A stretch of 64,000 nt of DNA from Bacteroidetes bacterium UBA1947 (GCA_002336915.1 DDET01000047.1:62001-126000); one strand, 5' to 3'; positions 17,624 through 26,357 are shown, counted from the first letter of the stretch. Translations and numbers: made by a program. Notes: generated from the sequence alone by a model not told the origin.

Positions 17624-19171
17624 ATGGATTCAGCGATATTGCTGGTTATTGTACTTGCTTACTTCGCCTTGCTGCTGGGCATCGCGTTCTATACCTCAAG
17701 GCATAGCAATAACGAGTCGTTCTTTATAGGTAACAGGAACAGTAAATGGTGGATAGTGGCCTTCGGTATGATAGGCACGTCCCTGTCCGGCATGACCTTC
17801 ATTTCGGTACCTGGCACAGTGGGCAAGGCAGGTTTCGATTATTTCCAGGTAGTTATCGGTTACTTCATTGGTTACTTCGCGGTGGCATTTATTTTACTCC
17901 CTCTTTATTACAAGCTGCACCTTACCTCTATATACACCTACCTCGAAAAACGCCTTGGTACTACTCCATATAAAACAGGCGCACTTTTCTTCATCCTCTC
18001 ACGTACACTGGGCGCTACACTCCGGCTATATCTTGTTATCAAAGTGCTGGAGAAATTCATATTAAAAGATATGGGCATCCCCTTTGAGGCTGCGGCAATA
18101 GTGATACTGCTATTGATCCTGCTTTATACTTTTAGGGGCGGGGTAAAAACCATCGTATGGACGGATACTTTGCAAACCACATTCATGTTGCTGGCCTTAC
18201 TTGTATGCGTAGGCTATATCATGCACACCCTCGACCTTAACCTTGGCAGCACATGGTCGGCATTGAGCGAAAAAGGTTATACAGAACTCTTCCGCACCGA
18301 TCCTAAAGCCGGCAATTTCTTCCTGAAGCAGATACTGGGGGGCATGTTCATCACCATAGCGATGACCGGCCTCGACCAGGAAATGATGCAGAAGAACATC
18401 AGCGTAAGCAACCTAAAAGATTCGCAAAAGAATATGCTATGGCTCAGCTTCCTGCAGATGTGCGTAGTGTTCATCTTCCTCACACTGGGCGGACTGCTAT
18501 ATCTCTATGCAAGCGCCAAAGGCATTACGGCAACAGGCGATGACCTCTTCCCTACCATTGTTGTAAAAAGTGGCCTGCCATTCATCATTACTGTTTGCTT
18601 TATCATCGGTCTCATATCGGCCCTGTTCCCCAGTGCCGACGGTGCGCTTACTGCACTCACCTCCTCTTTCTGTATCGACATACTGGGCATAAAGAGAAGA
18701 AATGACCTCACTGAAAAACAAGTGTCTACCATCAGGCTGCGTGTGCATTGCACATTTGCCATCATCTTCCTTGCCTGCGTGTTCTTCTTCCGCGAGGTGG
18801 ATAACGGCTCACTGATACAGATACTGCTTGTAGTGGCAGGCTATACTTACGGTCCGTTGCTGGCACTATTCGTCTTCGGCATATTCACCAAAAGGCAAAC
18901 GATCAATTCACTGGTGCCCCTGGTATGCATTGCATCACCCGTGGCCTGCTATATACTGAAGCAAAACGACAAAGACTGGCTGGGTGGCTACACGATAGGT
19001 ACCGAATTATTGATCATTAACGCCGCCCTCACCTTTTTACTCTTATTTTTATGTTCTAAAAAAGGCAACAAGTATGTGGCTGCCGATATAAGAAATGAAG
19101 GAAAAACTGACGCAAGTAAAGCTGCGCGACTGGACGGAGACGAAAGCCCACTCCAGCTGGCAGATATTTAA
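17624..19171 (+). CDS. Sodium:solute symporter (SSS family)
   Basis: 515 residues, about 13 membrane segments. Family marks are the first helix with L-A-Y-F-A-L-L-L-G, the S-L-S-G-M-T-F-I-S-V-P-G block, the K-T-I-V-W-T-D-T-L-Q signature, and a late P-S-A-D-G-A-L-T-A-L-T-S-S-F Na+-site segment. It imports an unknown solute with Na+. The ATG at 17624 follows directly after the terminator; the frame upstream (TTG at 17585) runs through the hairpin and is unlikely. The 3' end overlaps the next gene by 77 bases. Confidence 0.88.
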   Translation: MDSAILLVIVLAYFALLLGIAFYTSRHSNNESFFIGNRNSKWWIVAFGMIGTSLSGMTFISVPGTVGKAGFDYFQVVIGYFIGYFAVAFILLPLYYKLHLTSIYTYLEKRLGTTPYKTGALFFILSRTLGATLRLYLVIKVLEKFILKDMGIPFEAAAIVILLLILLYTFRGGVKTIVWTDTLQTTFMLLALLVCVGYIMHTLDLNLGSTWSALSEKGYTELFRTDPKAGNFFLKQILGGMFITIAMTGLDQEMMQKNISVSNLKDSQKNMLWLSFLQMCVVFIFLTLGGLLYLYASAKGITATGDDLFPTIVVKSGLPFIITVCFIIGLISALFPSADGALTALTSSFCIDILGIKRRNDLTEKQVSTIRLRVHCTFAIIFLACVFFFREVDNGSLIQILLVVAGYTYGPLLALFVFGIFTKRQTINSLVPLVCIASPVACYILKQNDKDWLGGYTIGTELLIINAALTFLLLFLCSKKGNKYVAADIRNEGKTDASKAARLDGDESPLQLADI

Positions 19172-19793
19172 GATAATGGCCGAATTTGTGCAGGGTTTTG
19201 AGGCCATGGCCAAGATAGGCCCCTGTATATCCATATTCGGATCTGCACGCACCACTGCGGGGCATAAGTATTATGATATGGCTGTAGAGGTAGCCAGGCG
19301 CCTGGCCGAGGAAGGCTTTGGTATCATCACCGGCGGTGGCCCCGGCATCATGGAAGCTGCCAACAAGGGCGCTAATATGGCCGGTGGCATCTCCGTTGGC
19401 CTCAACATTGCCCTGCCCTTCGAGCAAAGCGCCAATACATTTATAGACCGCGACAAATCGCTCGATTTCGACTACTTCTTTGTGCGCAAGGTCATGTTCA
19501 CCAAGTATTCCCAGGGCTTCGTGATGATGCCCGGCGGCTGGGGCACGCTCGATGAATTTTTCGAAGTGGCCACCCTGATACAGACCCGCAAATTCACCCA
19601 AACGCCTATGATCTGTATGGGCTCTACCTACTGGAAAGGCCTTTTCCACTGGATGAAGACAGTAATGCACGAAGAAGAAGGCAATATAAGCCCCGGCGAC
19701 CTTGAAATGATAAAAATATTTGATACGGCAGATGAAGTAGTAGCCTACCTGCACGAATTTTACTCTCACAACAAATTGCAACCTAATTTCTAA
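19095..19793 (+). CDS. LOG-family (TIGR00730-type) Rossmann-fold protein
   Basis: 232 residues with the family motifs G-G-G-P-G-I-M-E-A (nucleotide-binding) and P-G-G-W-G-T-L-D-E (catalytic PGGxGT). Members with both motifs are cytokinin-riboside-monophosphate phosphoribohydrolases or similar nucleotide hydrolases; older labels say lysine decarboxylase, which is wrong for the family. The start at 19095 lies inside the symporter gene; an alternative ATG at 19176 (M28, just after the symporter stop) is possible, but the S-W-Q-I-F-K-I-M segment before it looks conserved in family members from this phylum. Confidence 0.82.
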   Translation: MKEKLTQVKLRDWTETKAHSSWQIFKIMAEFVQGFEAMAKIGPCISIFGSARTTAGHKYYDMAVEVARRLAEEGFGIITGGGPGIMEAANKGANMAGGISVGLNIALPFEQSANTFIDRDKSLDFDYFFVRKVMFTKYSQGFVMMPGGWGTLDEFFEVATLIQTRKFTQTPMICMGSTYWKGLFHWMKTVMHEEEGNISPGDLEMIKIFDTADEVVAYLHEFYSHNKLQPNF

Positions 19794-19794
19794 A

Positions 19795-20445
19795 ATGGCT
19801 CAATTGCTTTCTAAATCTTTAGATCAATATACCGAAGACTTTACCAGCCCCGAAATGGAAGTGCTGGCCCAGCTTAACAGGGAAACACACCTCAAAATAG
19901 CGGCGCCCGTAATGCTTTCGGGTCACCTGCAGGGGGCCTTCCTGCAGATGGTGAGCCACATGATAAAGCCCAGAAATATACTGGAAATAGGCACTTATAC
20001 GGGTTATTCAGCCATTTGCCTGGCGCAAGGCATGCAAAAAAATGGTCATTTGCAAACCATTGACATAAATGAAGAGCTGGAAGACATATGTTTTTCCTAT
20101 TTTTGTAAAGCCGGGCTGGAGGGTAAGATCATCCAGCACATTGGCAACGCACTTGAAATTATCCCTGCACTCAATGAAACCTTCGACCTGGTATTCATTG
20201 ATGCTGACAAACAAAACTATCACCTGTATTACGACCTTGTTATCGACAAGGTGCCTGTTGGCGGGTATATACTGGCTGATAACGTACTATATGACGGGGA
20301 AGTAGTACTGCCTGAGGAAGAGCAGAGCAAGAATGCACGCGCTATTCATTTATTCAATGAAAAGGTGCGGCAGGATAAAAGAGTGGAACATATGCTGTTG
20401 CCTTTGCGCGACGGTATCATGCTCATGAGAAAAACAGGAGTTTAA
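19795..20445 (+). CDS. SAM-dependent O-methyltransferase (catechol/caffeoyl-CoA type)
   Basis: 216 residues. SAM motif I is E-I-G-T-Y-T-G-Y-S-A (about 64-73), the metal-binding D is in F-I-D-A-D-K-Q-N-Y (about 140-148), and a second acidic site is in A-D-N-V-L-Y-D-G-E-V. These match the Mg2+-dependent YrrM/TrmR-like class. Substrate is unknown: small catechols or tRNA hydroxyuridine (TrmR-type) are both possible. It lies two bases after the LOG gene and 20 bases before the glucosaminidase gene. Confidence 0.82.
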   Translation: MAQLLSKSLDQYTEDFTSPEMEVLAQLNRETHLKIAAPVMLSGHLQGAFLQMVSHMIKPRNILEIGTYTGYSAICLAQGMQKNGHLQTIDINEELEDICFSYFCKAGLEGKIIQHIGNALEIIPALNETFDLVFIDADKQNYHLYYDLVIDKVPVGGYILADNVLYDGEVVLPEEEQSKNARAIHLFNEKVRQDKRVEHMLLPLRDGIMLMRKTGV

Positions 20446-20465
20446 TAAAAACAAAATCATTGCGT

Positions 20466-22829
20466 ATGCTAAAGTGGAAATATACCTGCATAGCTTTACT
20501 GATATGTTTTGCATTGCACACACAAGCGCAGGAAAGTTATACCGCGCATGTGCAGCAATACATCAAGCAATATAAATCACTGGCTATTGCCGAGCAGAAA
20601 CGCAGCGGCATACCCGCAGCGGTGACCTTAGGACAAGGCATACTGGAAACACAGGCCGGCACCAGCGAACTGGTGACAGGCGCCAACAATCACTTCGGTA
20701 TCAAATGCAAGAAAGAATGGACAGGTGAGACCTTTGCACATACTGATGATGCACCCAATGAGTGTTTCCGTAAATATCCTAAAGCTTCCGACTCTTATAA
20801 AGACCATTCTGATTACCTGAAAGGTTCCGCACGGTATGCGTCTTTATTCAAGCTCTCGCAAACAGATTATGCAGGCTGGGCAGTAGGCCTTAAGAAATGT
20901 GGCTACGCAACCAATCCACGCTACGCACAGCAACTGATAAAAATAATAGAAGACTTCAAGCTGCAGGATTACACCTATGCAGGTATGGATAACGACGATG
21001 AGTACAAACCCGATGGTACAGCATCCAGCAAGCCCGGCACGCGTGCTTCGGCTATACTGGATGAGGATGATCCCGTATTGGTAAAGGCCAAACTGCAGAC
21101 TGCTTCATCACCTGCTGCAGCAGCGGCCATAGCCGCGGCCCCCGCAGCTGCACCCGTAGCAGTAAAGCCGCCTGCCGCCAAACCGGTCACTAACACCACT
21201 GCCTTAAAAGAAAACACTCCGCCGAAGCAACCTGAGCGAATTGTAAAAACACAGGAGCCTCCTGCAACGAATGAGGCAGCTGAAGCAAATCAAATACAAG
21301 CCACAAACAAAACACTAGACAATACAAAACCAGTAACTGTAAACGGCCTTAAGGCTGTTTACGCGTTTAAGGGGGAGCTGCCATTCCAGTACGCTATGAA
21401 GTTCAACCTGCGTTATGAGCACCTGCTCGATATGAACGACCTGCCCGATGCACCCCTTGCGGCCAACATGTTCATCTACCTGGAGAAGAAAAGTGCAAAA
21501 GGCCAGCGCCCATACCATATCGTAAAACCTGGTGAAACAATCGCACAGATATCACAGTTAGAGGGTGTGCAGCTGCGCCGCGTTATGGCTATGAACCGCA
21601 TTGAGAACGGCGAAGAACCTGTGCCCGGCACCCAACTATACCTCCAGGACAATGCCCCTGCAAAACCGCAGGTAGTGGCTTTTGCAGCAACTGGCGCATT
21701 GCAGAACAACAAACGCTTAACGGAACCAACAGCATCTAATTCAACATACATAGACAAGAGCACCATCAGCCAGGGCAACCCTGCTTTTAATAATGATGCA
21801 GTTGTAGAGAAACACGCAAATACGCCACGTAACAGGAACACAGTAATAACACCTGCCGAACCGAAAAAACTTGCGGATGTACCTGTACCCAAACCAGCCG
21901 CAGTGACGGCCGAAACAACTGCTACTGAGGTAAAACCAATTGCAGCAGTGGGTAAACTGAAAGAAAGGAACCCCGCTACAAAACCTGCTTTACAACCAAT
22001 GACTGCGGCCCCTGTCGCAACAACACCGGCTGAAGTAAGCAAGCCAATAGAAAAACCTGTTGCAATTGCAGAGGCTCCTAAGCCCGCAGCAAAACCTGCA
22101 ACGCCTCCGGCCGCTGTTACAAAGCCACTATTAACACCTATAGGAACTCCTGCCCCTGTTAAACCAAAACCTGTTGCTGTTGCAGCAGCGCCGGTAAATA
22201 AGCCCGTACCACAGCCCGTGACGTCCGAAACTAAAAAAACAGAAACACCGGCTGCGCTTGAAGAAGATGACCGCCGTGTAGCAGAAACAGGATCTGACCT
22301 GCTACCAGAGCCCGAAGAGACCGCACCAAAAGCAAAAAGGGCTAAACCTGTACCTGCAGCGCAACCTGTGGAAACAAAACCTGTGGCAGTAGAAAAACCT
22401 GTTGAAACAAAACCTGTTGCCATTGAAAAGCCAGCTGAGGAAAAACCTCTCGCAATAGAAAAACCTGCAGAAGAAAAACCGCTTGCAATAGAAAAGCCTA
22501 TCGAAGAAAAACCCGCAGTTATTGAAAAACCGGTTGCTACCGTTGAACAACCCGAAGAACCAATGGATGACCTTGCCCGCCTGAAGGCAAAGCTGGACAG
22601 GGTAGTATATGTGAACGACAAAAAAGTAGCAGCAGCCAACAGGAGTACAAGCAGCGGTACCACTGTAGCCAGGAACACCGGCGGCAATAAGTATTACACC
22701 GTTCGCGATGGCGACACAGCTTTCAGTATAGCAAAGGACAACAACATTTCCATGAAGCAACTTTTGGACTGGAACAACCTCGACTTCGATCAAATAAAGA
22801 CCGGCCAAAAGCTACGTGTAAAGGAATAA
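20466..22829 (+). CDS. Secreted glucosaminidase (FlgJ/LytG type) with long Pro/Ala/Lys linker and LysM domains
   Basis: 787 residues. The signal peptide M-L-K-W-K-Y-T-C-I-A-L-L ends T-Q-A-Q; ATG 20466 is preferred over TTG 20460. Residues about 25-170 are a peptidoglycan N-acetylglucosaminidase with catalytic-region marks L-G-Q-G-I-L-E-T-Q-A-G and N-N-H-F-G-I-K-C-K. A LysM-like unit lies at about 343-397 (H-I-V-K-P-G-E-T-I-A-Q-I-S), then a low-complexity linker rich in E-K-P and K-P-A repeats, and a C-terminal LysM (Y-Y-T-V-R-D-G-D-T-A-F-S-I-A). It should cut the cell wall, probably during growth or division. The linker length is unusual. Confidence 0.88.
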   Translation: MLKWKYTCIALLICFALHTQAQESYTAHVQQYIKQYKSLAIAEQKRSGIPAAVTLGQGILETQAGTSELVTGANNHFGIKCKKEWTGETFAHTDDAPNECFRKYPKASDSYKDHSDYLKGSARYASLFKLSQTDYAGWAVGLKKCGYATNPRYAQQLIKIIEDFKLQDYTYAGMDNDDEYKPDGTASSKPGTRASAILDEDDPVLVKAKLQTASSPAAAAAIAAAPAAAPVAVKPPAAKPVTNTTALKENTPPKQPERIVKTQEPPATNEAAEANQIQATNKTLDNTKPVTVNGLKAVYAFKGELPFQYAMKFNLRYEHLLDMNDLPDAPLAANMFIYLEKKSAKGQRPYHIVKPGETIAQISQLEGVQLRRVMAMNRIENGEEPVPGTQLYLQDNAPAKPQVVAFAATGALQNNKRLTEPTASNSTYIDKSTISQGNPAFNNDAVVEKHANTPRNRNTVITPAEPKKLADVPVPKPAAVTAETTATEVKPIAAVGKLKERNPATKPALQPMTAAPVATTPAEVSKPIEKPVAIAEAPKPAAKPATPPAAVTKPLLTPIGTPAPVKPKPVAVAAAPVNKPVPQPVTSETKKTETPAALEEDDRRVAETGSDLLPEPEETAPKAKRAKPVPAAQPVETKPVAVEKPVETKPVAIEKPAEEKPLAIEKPAEEKPLAIEKPIEEKPAVIEKPVATVEQPEEPMDDLARLKAKLDRVVYVNDKKVAAANRSTSSGTTVARNTGGNKYYTVRDGDTAFSIAKDNNISMKQLLDWNNLDFDQIKTGQKLRVKE

Positions 22830-22967
22830 GCCTAAAGCTCCTTCCCTGTTTTTAGGGAAGGTGTCCGAAGAACGGAAGGGTAAAACGCGTGCAAGTGGCA
22901 ACCATGTGACGTCGTAATCTAAAGATGAAATAACATACCGGAGCACAGAAGCGTAGCGGACACACCG

Positions 22968-22975
22968 TATATTTG
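22968..22975 (+). promoter_or_regulatory. Bacteroidota -7 promoter element (TATATTTG) of hpt
   Basis: Exact TAnnTTTG match 18 bases before the hpt ATG at 22994. It argues for the downstream start, since an upstream TTG (22973) would fall inside the promoter. Confidence 0.55.
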
Positions 22976-22993
22976 CCGCCAAAGCACAGCACA

Positions 22994-23530
22994 ATGCCCA
23001 ACGTACAAGTTCACGATAAAGTATTCAAACCTTTCCTTAGCAAAGAACAAATACAGCAGCGCGTAAAAGAACTGGGCGCACAGATAGACAAAGACTACGC
23101 GGGCCTCAATCCCCTTTTCATTTCCATACTTAACGGCTCATTCATTTTCGCTGCCGATCTTTTTCGTTGTATCACTGTCGATGCAGAGATATCATTCATC
23201 AAGCTGGTATCATACAAAGGCACAAGCTCCACGGGCAACGTGGTTACAGCCATAGGCCTGGAAGAAAAACTTACCGATCGCCATGTGGTGATACTGGAAG
23301 ATATAGTTGACACCGGCAAAACCCTTAGTGCCTTTATACCGGAGATCATGCAGCGCCACCCCGCCTCATTAAAGATAGCCACCTTCCTCACCAAGCCCGA
23401 CGCCCTGCAGTACGATGTACGCCCTGACTACGTGGGCTTCGCCATACCCAACAACTTTGTAGTAGGCTACGGCCTCGACTACGATGGTCTAGGCAGAAAC
23501 CTAGCAGAACTATATACACTGGATATTTAA
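22994..23530 (+). CDS. hpt: Hypoxanthine phosphoribosyltransferase
   Basis: 178 residues. Purine-salvage enzyme joining hypoxanthine (or guanine) to PRPP. The PRPP loop is V-I-L-E-D-I-V-D-T-G-K-T (about 95-106), and the early L-N-G-S-F-I-F loop and the late D-Y-V-G-F-A-I-P base-binding segment are typical. Start 22994 is set by the promoter element. Its stop overlaps the stop of mqnD on the other strand (23527-23530). Confidence 0.92.
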   Translation: MPNVQVHDKVFKPFLSKEQIQQRVKELGAQIDKDYAGLNPLFISILNGSFIFAADLFRCITVDAEISFIKLVSYKGTSSTGNVVTAIGLEEKLTDRHVVILEDIVDTGKTLSAFIPEIMQRHPASLKIATFLTKPDALQYDVRPDYVGFAIPNNFVVGYGLDYDGLGRNLAELYTLDI

Positions 23531-24357
23531 TAAAAGATCGAAACCGGCATATCATGCTTCAGCAGCCCCGCCTGCTTCGCTTTTTCAAAAAGAGTGCTGA
23601 TGGCCTTTCTTCCTGTCTCGCCAAGGTCGCTGGTGTACTCGTTCACATAGAGGTCTATATGTTTGCGCATCACATCCTCTTCCATCTCCTGCGAATGTTC
23701 CTTTACAAAGGGTGCAAGTGCCGGGTAGTTATTCCATGAGTATTGTACACTCTCTTTTATGATACTGTCTATCGTAGCGCACAGTTCCTTATCAAAGCTC
23801 CTGCGTGCTGCTATACCACCCAGCGGTATTGCAGCGCCCGTCATCTGCTCCCACCAGTCGCCCAGGTCTATTAGCTTCACCAGTCCCTTCTGCGCATAGG
23901 TAAACCTGCTTTCGTGTATGATAAGCCCCGCATCAAAGGTGCCATTCAGCACAGCAGCTTCTATCTCGCTGAATAGCACTTCACTCCTATCCTTAGCCTG
24001 CGGAAAAGCCAATGTCAGCAAAAGATTAGCGGTGGTATTGATACCGGGTATGGCTATTTTATACTGGTCTATATTAGCAAGGTCCAGCGGAGCTTTAGAG
24101 ATCAACATCGGGCCCACACCATTGCCCAATGCAGAGCCACTATGCAGCAGTGCATAATTATTCACCACATGTAGAAAGGTATTGTAGCTGAGCTTTGTGA
24201 TGTCTAGCCTGCCCTCTTCGGCCCAGCGGTTCAGTGTCTCCACATCCTCCAGCACATACTCAAATTCAATGCCCTTGGTATCTATCTTACCATTCACCAT
24301 AGCATCGAAAATAAAGGTATCGTTCGGGCAGGGACTAAAACCAAGCGTCAGTTTCAT
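23527..24357 (-). CDS. mqnD: 1,4-dihydroxy-6-naphthoate synthase (futalosine pathway)
   Basis: 276 residues of the periplasmic-binding-protein-like MqnA/MqnD fold. The N-terminal F-S-P-C-P-N-D-T-F-I-F block is the MqnD signature. MqnD converts cyclic dehypoxanthinyl futalosine to 1,4-dihydroxy-6-naphthoate in menaquinone synthesis. It lies downstream of mqnB on the same strand with a 27-base gap, so the two form an operon. Other mqn genes are outside the window. Confidence 0.92.
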   Translation of the reverse strand: MKLTLGFSPCPNDTFIFDAMVNGKIDTKGIEFEYVLEDVETLNRWAEEGRLDITKLSYNTFLHVVNNYALLHSGSALGNGVGPMLISKAPLDLANIDQYKIAIPGINTTANLLLTLAFPQAKDRSEVLFSEIEAAVLNGTFDAGLIIHESRFTYAQKGLVKLIDLGDWWEQMTGAAIPLGGIAARRSFDKELCATIDSIIKESVQYSWNNYPALAPFVKEHSQEMEEDVMRKHIDLYVNEYTSDLGETGRKAISTLFEKAKQAGLLKHDMPVSIFY

Positions 24358-24384
24358 GAAGGCAAAATTAGCAGTATTGGAACA

Positions 24385-25059
24385 CTATAGATCGTCTATA
24401 AAATCTATCAGCACTTTGTTTAAGTTGATAATGGCCTCTTTCATTTGCCATTTGCTCTTATCCCTCGGCTCTACGTAGTTCGATATCGCGCGCAACTGTG
24501 CAAAGGGTATATGCTCCTGCAGGCACACATAGTGGAAAGCAGCGCCTTCCATGTTCTCCACCTGGCAATTGAATCTTTCCCTGCGTGCCTTTACGGTAAA
24601 GTCCGTACCGCTCACGGTGTTCACAGTCAGTGCGGTAGCATGTGGCAGTTTCAGCTTATCATGCAGGGCATGAGCCAGACTTGGCAGTTTACCATCTGTA
24701 AATGGCGCCTCATCTTTGCCTAGCAGGCCCAGCTCAAAAATGTCGAGGTAGTTGTAATGGTCCTGTGCACCAAGGTCGCCATACTGGTCGCTGGCTACGA
24801 AGAGCACCTCGCCAAGGGCTATATCGGTATCAAAGCTGCCCCCTACCCCTGCCTGTAAGGCGAAGTCATAAGTGTTTATCTTTAATGTTTTCATTAAAGC
24901 ATAGCTGGTGGCAAGCATGCCCACCCCGGCTACGCATATCTGCAGTTCATTGGTGCCCTTGCTGAAATGTAAGGGTCCTATAGGCGCCCAGTCCTGCCTC
25001 AAATGGGCTAAAACAGGCCCTAATTCCGCCTCTGTGGCTGCTGTAAGCAATAGCTTCAT
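24385..25059 (-). CDS. mqnB: Futalosine hydrolase
   Basis: 224 residues of the PNP/UDP nucleoside-phosphorylase-like fold. It removes hypoxanthine from futalosine. Family marks are A-A-T-E-A-E-L near the N-terminus, L-Q-A-G-V-G-G-S-F and the N-M-E-G-A-A-F segment with the catalytic acid and ribose contacts. The start at 25059 (M-K-L-L-L-T-A-A) matches the family; an upstream ATG at 25074 adds five unlikely residues. Together with mqnD and menG it shows the futalosine route is used. Confidence 0.9.
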   Translation of the reverse strand: MKLLLTAATEAELGPVLAHLRQDWAPIGPLHFSKGTNELQICVAGVGMLATSYALMKTLKINTYDFALQAGVGGSFDTDIALGEVLFVASDQYGDLGAQDHYNYLDIFELGLLGKDEAPFTDGKLPSLAHALHDKLKLPHATALTVNTVSGTDFTVKARRERFNCQVENMEGAAFHYVCLQEHIPFAQLRAISNYVEPRDKSKWQMKEAIINLNKVLIDFIDDL

Positions 25060-25077
25060 ACTGCAATTAAACACATT

Positions 25078-25109
25078 TTTGCCAAACCGTATTCTAAGCC
25101 GTAATTTTG
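25078..25109 (+). promoter_or_regulatory. Bacteroidota sigma-A promoter of the PTPS/QueD-folE pair
   Basis: TTTG at 25078-25081, 20-base spacer, and TAATTTTG at 25102-25109, an exact match to the phylum consensus. The ATG at 25127 is 17 bases after the -7 box. Confidence 0.75.
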
Positions 25110-25126
25110 CAGCATAAATTAGAAAA

Positions 25127-25537
25127 ATGGTTTACCTGACGCGCGTGGAGCATTTTAATGCGGCACACAAATTATCGAACGACAACTGGACGGATGAACA
25201 CAATAAAGAGGTGTTTGGCAAGTGCGCTAATGCCAACTGGCACGGGCATAATTACGAACTATTCGTCACCATTAAGGGCGAGCCCAATCCCGATACCGGC
25301 TTCATCTACAATGCCAAAACACTGGGCCAGCTGATACAGGATGTGATAGTGGAGAAAGTGGACCACCGCAACCTCAACCTGGACGTGGACTTCATGAAGG
25401 GCAAATTCACCAGTGCCGAGAACTTTGCCATGGCCATCTGGAACGAGCTGAGGCCGCATATCGAGAAGAACGGCGTGCACTTGCATTGCATAAAGCTGCA
25501 GGAAACACCCCGCATCTACGTAGAGTATTTCGGTTAA
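25127..25537 (+). CDS. queD: 6-pyruvoyl-tetrahydropterin synthase / QueD family protein
   Basis: 136 residues with the zinc histidines (H14 in A-A-H, H39 and H41 in W-H-G-H) and the active-site cysteine C33 in G-K-C-A-N. The enzyme converts dihydroneopterin triphosphate either to 6-carboxy-tetrahydropterin (QueD, queuosine) or to pyruvoyl-tetrahydropterin. Its neighbour is folE, whose product is the substrate. No queC or queE gene is in the window, so the QueD name is likely but not proven. Confidence 0.82.
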   Translation: MVYLTRVEHFNAAHKLSNDNWTDEHNKEVFGKCANANWHGHNYELFVTIKGEPNPDTGFIYNAKTLGQLIQDVIVEKVDHRNLNLDVDFMKGKFTSAENFAMAIWNELRPHIEKNGVHLHCIKLQETPRIYVEYFG

Positions 25538-25587
25538 GGCCAAACAATTTTGGGCCGTACTTGTTTATCTTCAACAAAACATAATCT

Positions 25588-26184
25588 GTGGCATATACCA
25601 GGAAAGACTCGTACGACGAGGATGTAACCGCCAAATTGATGGAGCATTACCGCTCATCTATCCAGCTGCTGGGCGAAGACACCAACAGGGAAGGCCTCCA
25701 AAAGACGCCCGAACGCATTGCCAAGGCCATGCAGTATATAACGCAGGGCTATAATATGGATGCCAAAGCCATACTCAACTCAGCCAAGTTCCACGAGTCG
25801 TACAGCGAAATGGTGATCGTGAAAGATATAGAGCTCTACTCCGTTTGCGAGCACCATATGTTGCCCTTCTTCGGCAAGGCGCATATAGCCTACATACCCA
25901 ATGGCTGGATAACAGGCCTTAGCAAGATAGCCCGTGTAGTGGACTGCTTTGCCCGCCGCCTGCAGGTACAGGAGCGTATGACCCACCAGATACTGGATGC
26001 CATACAGGAAACCCTGAACCCGCAAGGTGTGGCAGTGGTAATAGAGGCCAAGCACCTGTGTATGATGATGCGTGGGGTATCAAAGCAAAACAGCGTTACT
26101 ACCACATCAGCATTCAGCGGCCAGTTCGAGGCCAATGAGACCCGGTCGGAGTTTTTGAAGCTCATTACTGCCGACTTATATTAA
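25588..26184 (+). CDS. folE: GTP cyclohydrolase I
   Basis: 198 residues starting at GTG 25588. It makes dihydroneopterin triphosphate from GTP. Zinc ligands are seen in S-V-C-E-H-H (C and H) and in H-L-C-M-M-M-R-G (second C), with the G-L-S-K-I-A-R-V-V-D block between. Placed 50 bases after the PTPS gene, it supplies its substrate. It is the last chromosomal gene before the tRNA-Pro locus that hosts the element. Confidence 0.94.
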   Translation: MAYTRKDSYDEDVTAKLMEHYRSSIQLLGEDTNREGLQKTPERIAKAMQYITQGYNMDAKAILNSAKFHESYSEMVIVKDIELYSVCEHHMLPFFGKAHIAYIPNGWITGLSKIARVVDCFARRLQVQERMTHQILDAIQETLNPQGVAVVIEAKHLCMMMRGVSKQNSVTTTSAFSGQFEANETRSEFLKLITADLY

Positions 26185-26196
26185 GAACATTCAGAA

Positions 26197-26226
26197 TTGT
26201 TGCAAAGGAATTAAGTTTTATCTTTG
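26197..26226 (+). promoter_or_regulatory. Strong Bacteroidota promoter of tRNA-Pro
   Basis: TTG at 26197-26199, a 19-base spacer, and TATCTTTG at 26219-26226, matching the TTG-N19-TAnnTTTG consensus. The mature tRNA starts 17 bases after the -7 box. Confidence 0.8.
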
Positions 26227-26243
26227 CAGTCCCGAAAATAGTT

Positions 26244-26317
26244 CGGGAAGTAGCGCAGCCCGGTAGCGCACATGGCTGGGGGTCATGTGGTCGCAGGTTC
26301 GAATCCTGTCTTCCCGA
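26244..26317 (+). tRNA. tRNA-Pro (anticodon GGG)
   Basis: A 74-base cloverleaf. The acceptor stem is CGGGAAG (26244-26250) with CTTCCCG (ending 26316) and discriminator A26317. The D arm is GCGC/GCGC. The anticodon stem CATGG/TCATG carries the loop CTGGGGG, giving anticodon GGG. The T arm is CAGG-TTCGAAT-CCTG. The 3' CCA is not encoded. It is the intact copy and attachment site of the element: bases 26255-26321 recur exactly at 49375-49441. Confidence 0.95.
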
Positions 26318-26321
26318 CTGA
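26255..26321 (+). repeat. attL: 67-bp attachment repeat within tRNA-Pro
   Basis: Identical base for base to 49375-49441. It covers the tRNA from the D arm to the 3' end plus four bases. Outside these limits the two copies differ at once (26254 C versus 49374 A; 26322 T versus 49442 A). Confidence 0.95.
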
Positions 26322-26323
26322 TA

Positions 26324-26357
26324 GGTCTCTGAGAGTAATATCTCGGAGGCCTTTTTT
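26324..26357 (+). terminator. Element-borne terminator directly after tRNA-Pro
   Basis: Eleven-pair stem 26324-26334 with 26341-26351 (some G-U pairs), loop of six, then TTTTTT. It lies inside the element, just past attL, so after integration tRNA-Pro uses a terminator brought by the element. Confidence 0.75.

Noticed and set aside
21476..22687. 403-codon minus-strand frame opposite the glucosaminidase linker
   Set aside because: It is the mirror of a proline/alanine/lysine-rich coding stretch and has a low-complexity G/A/S/T composition; no start signal or family.
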